A stretch of DNA of 64,000 bases from Paenibacillus donghaensis (GTDB lineage: Bacteria; Bacillota; Bacilli; Paenibacillales; Paenibacillaceae), in assembly GCF_002192415.1 (NCBI RefSeq), contig NZ_CP021780.1, positions 7,812,001 through 7,876,000 on the forward strand, written 5' to 3'. Both the position numbers and the translations under genes were made by a program. Each line of letters begins with the position of its first letter. Position 1 is the first letter of the stretch. Of this stretch, positions 45,956-54,400 are shown piece by piece. The notes beneath the pieces are model-generated. The model ran no database searches. It was not told the origin of the DNA and saw nothing but the letters and a program-made list of their open reading frames with translations.

Positions 45956-45985
45956 GAAGATGATGAAAGAAGTGAACTCTAGAAG

Positions 45986-47674
45986 ATGAATAAACACCGC
46001 AGTGGACGCAGCACGGGCCGCCGGAGCCGCCCGGCGCCGGTCGCCGGACTGCCAGTGAATAAGAATGATGAGGTCACGCTCGATATTATCGGCATGACCC
46101 ATGACGGTGAAGGGGTAGGCCGCGTGGAAGGCTTTACCCTTTTTGTGCTGGGGGCCCTGCCCGGTGAGAAGGTCCGGGCCAAGGTGCTCAAGGTCAAGAA
46201 GCAATATGGCTACGCCAAGCTGCTGGAGGTAATTGAAGCGAGCAGTGACCGCGTCACGCCGCCCTGCGAGATCTATGACAGATGCGGCGGCTGCCAGCTG
46301 CAGCATCTGTCATACACAGCGCAGCTGGCGTGGAAACGCCAGCTGGTGGTGGACAACCTGCAGCGGATCGGGAAGCTGCAGGTTGCGGGCGCGCCTGCGA
46401 TGCGCAGAGCTGGCGAGAGCAAGCAGGCCGAAGCAGGAGGCCAAGCAGCGCTTGGCGGGAGTGGAGCCGCTACAGGACGCGTCGAAATGAATGACGCAGG
46501 CGAACCTGCGGATGTTCAAGTTGCTGGTGTGGATAGTGTGAACGGTGGAGTGGCTGACCCTGCTGTTGTAGACAACTCTGCTGATACGCAGCAGGTTCAG
46601 CCCGCTGCTGCAATAGCGGATACCACAGGTATCCTTGTGCGTCCTACGCTTGGCATGGACGAGCCTTGGCGTTACCGCAACAAGGCCCAGGTGCCGATTG
46701 GCGTGGCCAACGGGGAGCTGATCGGCGGATTCTATTCGCGTGGCACACACCGGATCATCGACATGGATACCTGCCTGATCCAGCATGAGAGCAACGATGA
46801 TGTAGTCCGCAAGGTGAAGGCTATCGCCCGCCGGCTCGGAATTATGCCCTATGATGAAGAGACCGGCCAAGGCCTGCTGCGCCATGTGGTGGCGAAGGTA
46901 GCTTTTCGGACCGGGGAGATGATGGTTGTACTGGTCACGAACGGTGACCGTATTCCGCAGCAGGAGGAGTGGATCAGCGAGATCCGCCGTGAGATGCCTG
47001 CCGTGACCAGCATCTGCCAGAACATAAATACGAAGCAGACGAATGTGATTTTTGGCGACATTACACGCACGCTCTGGGGCAACGAGGTTATTTACGATTA
47101 TATCGGTGACGTGAAATTCGCCATTTCTGCCCGTTCATTCTATCAAGTGAACCCGCCGCAGACCGAGGTGCTCTATGGCAAAACCGTGGAGTACGCCGGA
47201 CTTACCGGCAAAGAGACCGTGATCGACGCCTACTGCGGTATCGGAACGATCTCGCTGTTCCTTGCCCAGCATGCCAAGCAGGTCTATGGCGTGGAGATTG
47301 TGCCCGAAGCCATCGAAGACGCCCGCGCCAACGCGCAGTTGAACGGCATGAACAACGTGACCTTCGAGGTAGGCGCCTCCGAAGATGTAATTCCGGCCTG
47401 GAAAGAGCAGGGCATCACCCCCGATGTAATCGTGGTTGATCCCCCGCGAAAGGGCTGCGATGCTCGTCTGCTGGACACCATCCTGGAGATGAAGCCGGAG
47501 CGCGTGGTGTATGTATCGTGTAATCCTTCGACATTGGCGAGGGATTTGAGGGTACTGGAGGATGGCGGGTATAGAACGGTTGAGGTGCAGCCGGTGGATA
47601 TGTTCCCGCATACGGTGCATGTGGAGTGTGTAGTGTCAATATATAGAAAAGATATGTTAGAAAGGGATGCCTAA
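45986..47674 (+). CDS. rlmCD: 23S rRNA (uracil-C5)-methyltransferase, RlmCD/RumA type
   Basis: 562 residues. A basic N-terminus, a TRAM RNA-binding domain (about 24-84), then cluster cysteines 94, 100 and 103 (PPCEIYDRCGGCQLQH). The SAM-binding core has DAYCGIGTISLFLA and DPPRKGCDARLLD, and the nucleophile is Cys512 in YVSCNPSTLARDL. Between RIGKLQVAG and RPTLGMDEPWRYRNKAQ, where relatives have only a few residues, there is an Ala/Gly/Val-rich insert of about 75-80 residues (roughly 135-213), so the protein is longer than the usual 450-470. The stop lies in the loop of a perfect hairpin, and an integrase-bearing element begins just behind it. Confidence 0.9.
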   Translation: MNKHRSGRSTGRRSRPAPVAGLPVNKNDEVTLDIIGMTHDGEGVGRVEGFTLFVLGALPGEKVRAKVLKVKKQYGYAKLLEVIEASSDRVTPPCEIYDRCGGCQLQHLSYTAQLAWKRQLVVDNLQRIGKLQVAGAPAMRRAGESKQAEAGGQAALGGSGAATGRVEMNDAGEPADVQVAGVDSVNGGVADPAVVDNSADTQQVQPAAAIADTTGILVRPTLGMDEPWRYRNKAQVPIGVANGELIGGFYSRGTHRIIDMDTCLIQHESNDDVVRKVKAIARRLGIMPYDEETGQGLLRHVVAKVAFRTGEMMVVLVTNGDRIPQQEEWISEIRREMPAVTSICQNINTKQTNVIFGDITRTLWGNEVIYDYIGDVKFAISARSFYQVNPPQTEVLYGKTVEYAGLTGKETVIDAYCGIGTISLFLAQHAKQVYGVEIVPEAIEDARANAQLNGMNNVTFEVGASEDVIPAWKEQGITPDVIVVDPPRKGCDARLLDTILEMKPERVVYVSCNPSTLARDLRVLEDGGYRTVEVQPVDMFPHTVHVECVVSIYRKDMLERDA

Positions 47675-47685
47675 GCATCCCTTTC
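47660..47685. terminator. Hairpin spanning the rlmCD stop codon
   Basis: GAAAGGGATGC / GCATCCCTTTC with CTAA as loop; the TAA stop is in the loop. It lies between convergent genes and could terminate either, though T runs are poor. It is also the border between host-like and AT-rich DNA, so it should be checked as part of an attachment site. Confidence 0.55.
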
Positions 47686-47695
47686 CTAAGTCTTA

Positions 47696-49165
47696 CTATA
47701 GAGTAACCTTGAAGTTGTAAGTGATTTTTACATCACCATCTTCTTTCACATCAATGCGTTTAACCAGCATGAGTAGAAGCTCTCGATCCAGTTTATCCAG
47801 GGAAACAAGCTTGGCAATATCGGATAGGAGTGGCTGTTTGACTTCGTTGCTTTTGGTTAAGTGTAGTAACTTTTCCTTAGCGACTGTCAACTCCTTGCTT
47901 AATCGATCTAGCATTTCATGATATTGCTCTTTTGTGATGTCTCCATCCAGCCATTTGTCTTCGGAGATTTGTTTGCGTTTCTCAATTTTATCGATATTGT
48001 TTTTGATAGCTGCAACCTCTTTGGCATGGTTTTTCTCTTCTATCTGAGATCCCTTTTGTAATCCCCGAACAAGAGTATCCTTGTTAACGTGCTCGTTCAT
48101 GAGTTGATGGATATCTGCTTGGATCAGATCGAGTAAATTCGCTTCGTGAATTGAGTGGCGCTTGCAGTAATCTTTGCCCCATAACTTATACTTGCCGCAC
48201 ATGTAGTGCGTTTTGCCATAAGGACGTTTTACACAGTGCATTCCTCCCCCGCAATCAGCGCAAAACAGTAGGTGAGTAAATAAATTTGGCATTCCGGAAA
48301 CTTTATTGTGCGACCTGCGTTGAATCAGTGATTGCGCCATCTGATACTGTTCTTTAGAAATAAGAGCGGGGTGATTGTCTGGAATGACAATTTGCTCTGT
48401 AGGAGCCGTGTTTTTACGTTGGCTGCTTCCCAAAGTGATGGCTTGTTCTTTCTGCGCAACTAGATATCCGATATACGCCGGATTGGTTAGAATGTACTCT
48501 ATACTGCTTTGGCACCAGTATTCACTTCCATTCTTTCGTCCTTGAACTTGTGCTGGAGTGGGAACCTTTTCTGTATTCAGTTGGTTGGCAATAGCTTGCA
48601 TTCCTAAAGTCCCCTCTTGGTATGTTGAGAAGATACGCCGGACAATTTCCGGAGTATCGTTTGTAGCAGGAACCAGTTTTTTATCCGCCTTTTCGTAACC
48701 ATACGGAGGGAACGATCCGGTAAATTCACCCCGCATGGCTCGAGTTCTTTCTGCCATGCGTACAAAATCTGACGTGGTTTGACTAGACATTTGGTACAGC
48801 ATTGAGAAGATGGCTAATTTGGTTTGCCAATCGCTTTGTGTGGTATCAAATGACTCAGTAATAGCAACAAAGCGAATTCCTTTCTTTACAAGCTCGGGCA
48901 CTATAGTATTGAGTTCACCAATACTGCGGCCGAGGCGGCTGAGAGATTTAACGAGAATGACATCAAACTTTTTACCCATTGCATCTTTTATTAAGCGCAT
49001 AAATTCTTTTCGTTTACTGAAGCTGGTTTTTCTCTCGCTGTAAGTATCAAAGAGCAGCCAATTGTTTGTGTGGATGTAATCTATCAGTCCTTCCTCTTGA
49101 TTAATAATTGAAGAATCCTGTTCTTCAAAAATCGTTGAGACTCGAACATAAGTAGCTACCTTCAT
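47696..49165 (-). CDS. Large serine recombinase (site-specific integrase)
   Basis: 489 residues from the ATG at 49165 (GGGGGAAAAACA upstream); an ATG at 49225, overlapping the stop of the small upstream gene as ATGA, is an equally serious alternative. Catalytic domain: YVRVST with nucleophile Ser10, and the Arg-rich KSLSRLGRSIGELN. Next comes the Recombinase domain (GEFTGSFPPYGYEK, AIANQLNTEKVPTP, ILTNPAYIGYLVAQK), a zinc ribbon (CADCGGGMHC ... MCGKY ... YCKRH), a coiled coil and a C-terminal YNFKVTL. Such enzymes integrate and excise phages and conjugative elements. Its location at the border makes it the element's integrase. Confidence 0.92.
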   Translation of the reverse strand: MKVATYVRVSTIFEEQDSSIINQEEGLIDYIHTNNWLLFDTYSERKTSFSKRKEFMRLIKDAMGKKFDVILVKSLSRLGRSIGELNTIVPELVKKGIRFVAITESFDTTQSDWQTKLAIFSMLYQMSSQTTSDFVRMAERTRAMRGEFTGSFPPYGYEKADKKLVPATNDTPEIVRRIFSTYQEGTLGMQAIANQLNTEKVPTPAQVQGRKNGSEYWCQSSIEYILTNPAYIGYLVAQKEQAITLGSSQRKNTAPTEQIVIPDNHPALISKEQYQMAQSLIQRRSHNKVSGMPNLFTHLLFCADCGGGMHCVKRPYGKTHYMCGKYKLWGKDYCKRHSIHEANLLDLIQADIHQLMNEHVNKDTLVRGLQKGSQIEEKNHAKEVAAIKNNIDKIEKRKQISEDKWLDGDITKEQYHEMLDRLSKELTVAKEKLLHLTKSNEVKQPLLSDIAKLVSLDKLDRELLLMLVKRIDVKEDGDVKITYNFKVTL

Positions 49166-49221
49166 TGTTTTTCCCCCGTCTGCAGGGGTGCCTAAACCGT
49201 CGTTGCCAAGCACATTATATA

Positions 49222-49341
49222 TCATACTCGGCCACCTGCTAATTGTTTTTTTAACCACTCTAATAGAACATTTTCGAGTGTCTGATCTCCTTCAAAGGTA
49301 CGGCCAATTATTTCGCCTGATTTCCTTTCATTTCCCTTCAT
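49222..49341 (-). CDS. Small protein coupled to the recombinase
   Basis: 39 codons, ATG with GGGAGGAGTACC upstream on the minus strand. The product begins KGNERKSGEIIGRTFEGDQ and ends in an amphipathic helix (LENVLLEWLKKQLAGG). The stop TGA overlaps an in-frame ATG of the recombinase (ATGA), so the two are probably translated together. It could help control excision, but nothing in the sequence shows this. Confidence 0.55.
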   Translation of the reverse strand: MKGNERKSGEIIGRTFEGDQTLENVLLEWLKKQLAGGRV

Positions 49342-49451
49342 TTTGGTACTCCTCCCGGAATTGGATTAGGGAATAACAAAAACCCTAAGTACAATGGCGC
49401 AGGTGCCGTTCACACTCCCGGAATAAGAATTGTAGACAACAAATCGCTATG

Positions 49452-49521
49452 AAAAAACACGATCTTTATTTTTCACTGACCATTAACTACTGGTCAGAAA
49501 AAATAAAGAACGTGTTTTTTT
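49452..49521. terminator. Very long perfect-like hairpin between divergent genes
   Basis: AAAAACACG-TCTTTATTTTT-CTGACCA pairs with TGGTCAG-AAAAATAAAGA-CGTGTTTTT around TTAACTAC, a stem of nearly 30 bp. It could terminate in both directions. It lies upstream of both the recombinase and the stalk-domain gene, where a terminator is unexpected, so a small RNA or regulatory structure is possible. The rest of 49342-49713 has no gene. Confidence 0.6.
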
Positions 49522-49713
49522 GTTTTATATAATGTAAATTGTTTTTTTTAGGGTGTCTTTGCTTTCCTTATGTGGAAGAGGGTTTAGTTTTAAAGAAGAA
49601 GAATCTCCAATAAAAGGCAACAAATCTTAGGGAATTATAAATTCCAGTCTTCACCATAGCGATGAGGGAATGTGTAATATATGAGGAACTAAAACCAGGG
49701 AGGGGCTTGTAAA

Positions 49714-51327
49714 ATGATAGTTCGATCATCAATAAATCAGAAGTCAATTCAAACTACAGCAATCCACCTGTCATCTACGTATTCCCGAAGCAAAGTAAAT
49801 GGAAAGAGTTTTGCTAAGCGTTCATTTAGCATAGTAGTTTGTGGAATGATGTTGGGTTCCAACTTGATAGGCGGAGTGCTTTCGAATACCACAGCACAAT
49901 CAGAAAATAGTTTTGGCCAATCGATTTCTTCAGGCGTTTTGCTGAATCGCTTCATTGATGATGTTTATCTTCAGAATTTACGCATGGCAGTACAATCATT
50001 GAATGCAGATGGTTGGAACCTTACGAGACTACGCTCGCTATCAAACAGTCTCATGGAAATTGAAAAGAAATTATCTGGAAATGTAGACTTTCTAAACATT
50101 GAAGCTCTACGTAGCGTAATTCTAGAGACAGAGGATTCTTTGGTGACAAATCCTCTCAGCAATAGAGATCGGCATTTACTTGCTGAGGAACAAAGAGCGA
50201 AAGCTGTACTAGTTCAAATCAAGCAGAAGATTGGAATCTCTATTGCTGAGGGAAAGGTTAATTTATCCTTATTACGATCCAATGCTTCGGAAACAAAGAG
50301 CAATACAGTATTGGCTTCTTCGACAAAAGAAATCACAGTATACCTCAATGGTGTTAAGCAACATTACGCTGAATCTCCAGTCATGAGTAATGGAACAGTG
50401 CTTGTTCCAATGAGGGGTATATTTGAATCTTTGGGTGCGAACCTCGTATTTGATGCGAAAAATAAGACGATCCATGCAAAAAGAAATGAAACTCAAATTA
50501 CCGTTATTGTAGGAGCGGCATCTGCTTCGGTAAATGGAAAGAACATTCCATTATCAGTTAAGGCTCAGACAATTCATAATATAACGATGGTACCTTTACG
50601 GTTTGTAAGTGAGGCCTTAGGGGCGACTATAGAATGGAATGCAGAAACTATGACTGTGAAAATTGAATCTCCGTCTGTATCCACCTCAGCAACACCAAAT
50701 GTTAAATCAGTGAGTGATAGTTATATCAAATATGGGAATCATGTATATGGTACTAACAATCAAACGGAGTATACAAAAGTTATGAATGTAGTGGCCGGCG
50801 CACTTAAAGAAGGAAACTCCATAAAATTAGGTGAACTGTATACGGAGTATTACTATAAGTATATTGAAGGATACAGATGGTCTGGTGATACTTCAGATCG
50901 TTCCATACAAAATCGAGGTTTGAAGAGTGCAGAGGACAGCATAGGTGTATTAGTCGCGGATGGGGTAAGTATAGAGGAAATTGAACGTGTGTATCAGGCT
51001 CAAAGTATTGCTATAAGGTTATTAAATAAAGCTGCTAATCCAGGAGAAGGGAGTTATTCCGCTTATGATGCTCTGTTTTATAATATCTCGAATTGCGTAT
51101 CTGATGCTCATGTAAAATCAGTTGTGTTTGATTCAATTGAATACAATACAATTGTATACGGTGGGAATGGTCATGCGGAAATGGCATTTCAAATTAACGG
51201 TCTTTGGTATGAGACGGTTTCTGGAACGTTTGAGAGAGTAGATCCAGTTAATAGTCTTGCTACAGACGGTAGCATTTTGGTGCAACCAACTTTCGGAGAT
51301 ATGATACACGTAGTACATTCGATTTAG
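49714..51327 (+). CDS. Secreted protein with copper-amine-oxidase-like stalk domain
   Basis: 537 residues; GGGAGGGG precedes the ATG. A long N-terminus with a hydrophobic segment near residues 38-60 (FSIVVCGMMLGSNLIGGVL) is a late signal peptide. Residues about 205-322 match the stalk domain common in Paenibacillus exported proteins: VYLNGVKQHY, NGTVLVPMRGIFESLGANLVFD, then a second half ITMVPLRFVSEALGATIEWNAETMTVKI. The C-terminal 200 residues (TEYTKVMNVVAGALKEG, YNISNCVSDAHVKSVVFDS, NGHAEMAFQINGLWYETVSGTF) are of unknown fold. Probably surface-associated cargo of the element. A perfect terminator follows. Confidence 0.72.
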   Translation: MIVRSSINQKSIQTTAIHLSSTYSRSKVNGKSFAKRSFSIVVCGMMLGSNLIGGVLSNTTAQSENSFGQSISSGVLLNRFIDDVYLQNLRMAVQSLNADGWNLTRLRSLSNSLMEIEKKLSGNVDFLNIEALRSVILETEDSLVTNPLSNRDRHLLAEEQRAKAVLVQIKQKIGISIAEGKVNLSLLRSNASETKSNTVLASSTKEITVYLNGVKQHYAESPVMSNGTVLVPMRGIFESLGANLVFDAKNKTIHAKRNETQITVIVGAASASVNGKNIPLSVKAQTIHNITMVPLRFVSEALGATIEWNAETMTVKIESPSVSTSATPNVKSVSDSYIKYGNHVYGTNNQTEYTKVMNVVAGALKEGNSIKLGELYTEYYYKYIEGYRWSGDTSDRSIQNRGLKSAEDSIGVLVADGVSIEEIERVYQAQSIAIRLLNKAANPGEGSYSAYDALFYNISNCVSDAHVKSVVFDSIEYNTIVYGGNGHAEMAFQINGLWYETVSGTFERVDPVNSLATDGSILVQPTFGDMIHVVHSI

Positions 51328-51340
51328 TAGAAGTGCCTTC

Positions 51341-51372
51341 TAGGACGAGCCCAAACGGGCTCGTCCTATTTT
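51341..51372 (+). terminator. Intrinsic terminator
   Basis: Perfect 12-bp stem TAGGACGAGCCC / GGGCTCGTCCTA with a 4-base loop, then TTTTT. Confidence 0.92.
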
Positions 51373-51488
51373 TAATGTTGAGCTATTTTTAGTTACTGAG
51401 TTATTTTCGGAGAAGAAAAGTAGTACATAGGAGGTCCAACGATAAAGCAAACCCTAAATCAATATTGAATTTAAGGAGGTTAGTAAAA

Positions 51489-54400
51489 ATGAGAAAAGCG
51501 CTAAGTTTAATTTTATCCTTCTCACTGTTCCTTTCGTTGTCCGCACCGATGGTATCTGCAGAAGAGGGTGCGAACCAAGTGGGGAATATATCTTCAGGGA
51601 GCGAAGTTCCTCAAACGTTTTTGTCGCTTGAAGATCAATCCTCAAGCGAGGATTTTGCACCCACTGCACCCACTGCACCCACCACTTCAAATCCTGCACT
51701 TAGTGATGTTTCAATGCGTACAGTCACTGAAGGCGTATACGTGGACATCTATTATCTAGGAGGAGACGATTTCGGCAGTAGTTCGACTCTCTACATCCCA
51801 GAATTCACTCTGGAGCTCTGGTCGGTAAAAGACAACAAAAAAATTAGTTCAGTATCAGGAAATACTGAGAACTATAATGTAAGCAAACAGAAGTACGAAC
51901 TGCTCTTCAAGCACCCAGGGTATAAGCTCGGAGATGAGTTAGCCTTTATTCTTAAGGAAGCCAGCCCATTACTCAAGAGTATTACTTTCAGCACTCTAGT
52001 TAAACAAGAAACAGCTTCTTCCAGAACTGAGTATAACCTGACGTTAAATTCACACTTCAAGTTTCTCGTTGAAGCTTTTGATTACTTTGGGGGAGCTAAT
52101 GATGAGCAGCAATTTAGGGGAATAACAGGTACTTCCCTTAGGGCTATCAGTGGCGTACTACATGTAAACAGCAAGAAGATTGGATTGCAACTTCAAGACG
52201 AATCCAATAATATGCTAAAGAATACTAAATTAACTATCAAGCTACAGGAAGGTAAAGGTACGTTTAATCTAACAACAGACGAAAAGGGAATCGCTTGGGT
52301 TGAAACTGACAAGTTGACTTGGAAGTTCCTTGTTGGGGTAAATGGACGAACAGTTGTAAACGGAGTGAACAATAAAGCAGAGAACGAATTGCCAACTGAT
52401 ATCGTTACAGGAAATTCTAAAGTTATCTATAAAATTCACATAACAGTGAAAAAAATTCAGTCTACGGGGATGGTAACTGTAGATTTCTCTACAGCAAGTA
52501 ACAATTCGTTGAGTAATAATTGGTCAGGGGTAAATGTGTCACTTACCGATGCTTCAGGAAAAGAAAATACCTATTTTGTCAGTATGGACGATAGAATTAT
52601 TCCAGGAGTGATCGACGGAAAATATAAGGTGTCTGTGGCTGGAGGCCAGTATTCAGCCGGTGAACCCACTACCTCAGTTCTTGTAGTCAAGAATGGGGTT
52701 GGAAAGCTTGAGGTCTCTCTTACCCCTAAGTATTTACTCAATATCAGTAAAGGTGGTCAAAGCTACAATTTTTCTGTTCTTAATATTGCTTCCATTGCAG
52801 ACAAAGAATTCAAGGGTAAAACTACACTCTCTTTTGCGGTCAAACCCAATGAATCCTATATGCTTAGGGATAACGAAACAGGTAAAGTATTTTCAGTCAT
52901 TATTGATGCTAAGTCCCCTGTGACAACATTAGTATTGGGTGCAGGAGGTGTTATGGGTGGTAGTTCAACCAATCCTCATACAGGAGATAGCATTATCTAT
53001 ATGGTTGTTGCCTTCTTGTTGTCTATGGGGTTTGCTGTTTGGAGTGTATTTGCACTCAGGAAATCTCGAAGAAATTCTACAGTTAAATCTTCCGTTATGA
53101 TCATCTTACTAACGTTAAGTACAGTAACTTCTATTTTATTGCCTGTTGGAGGAGATAGAGCAGCAGCTGCCGATGCTTCTGATGCAAACGTAGGTGGTAC
53201 TCCACCCGCAACCAGTAGTAGCAGTTCAACTACAGCTGCTGGTACTTTTCAAACTTCGGACAAAGTAGCAGTGCTACAGTTTGGCTTCATTCCTAACAAG
53301 ATGAGTAGCTCCGGTGCAGGGGTATTAACTTCGGCATCTAGCAAAGTTGATCTTCAGGACGATTTTAAGTTCGACTATGAAAACCTCATGTTCTATATGG
53401 CTCCGAACAAAACATCTGATACCTTGTTTCGAAAAAGTGGTTCAGGCTTGATTACGTTTGAACGTAACGGATCAAGCAGTAAGGTGAAGACACTATACGG
53501 TAAAAATCCGCTTTATCCTAATAGCTCGGCAGGCTCATCTCACGACCAATTACTAAAACGCACACTCGACTATGCCGACAAATCTATCTCTGATGGGGGC
53601 AACCTCTTCAAACAGATTATTGGTGAATCACTGTACAATATTGATCCCAGCGATCCTAATCGTACTCTTGCCGGAGATGGAAATGTGCAGGTTGTTGGTG
53701 ATTCAATTAAGGATATGATTGAGGACTATATCTTAAAGCACGGCAGCGAAGATAAGTTTGACAAGATTGATGCGCAAATTATTGGCAGTATGATGTTTGA
53801 TGGTTACATGGATTTAATCCGAGAGAAGGGGGTGCTAACAGGAAGCACCTATTCAAATTTTGAACAAATGATGCAGGAGAAATTCGACAATAATGAGTTG
53901 GTACTGTTTTTTCAAACTGTAGTTGGAATTAGTGTGAAGGACAATAATAGTCCGTATGACCGCAACTATGCCTTTATGCCGATGCATGATGCTACGGACT
54001 GGTATCTGTGGATTCGGCAAACAGCCCGTCCAACAGATACCGCATTAGCTACACTTTCGGCTAATCGGGAATTTGAAGCAGTTACTAAAGGAGGAGCAAG
54101 TTCATCTGAACAAGCATCTCTTTCTCCGTATAAGGAAAACGGTAATTTACCGAACACGTTTCAAATGTATGCCAGAGATAACTACACCCGTACATTAAAG
54201 CCGGTAACCACTAAAGTTCCATTGTCATCTACAGTCTCTATCAATCCTTTCGGCTCATGGGGGTATCAACCCTGGGGTTATGGGTCTGGTGAGAAATTGA
54301 ATGGAAATAAACCGGGAATCGATATTAATCTTAATGTAACTGTGGTAGATGCCAAAGGCAAGGCTACAGGTAAATCTTTCATGAAAGTAGTCAGCAGCTG

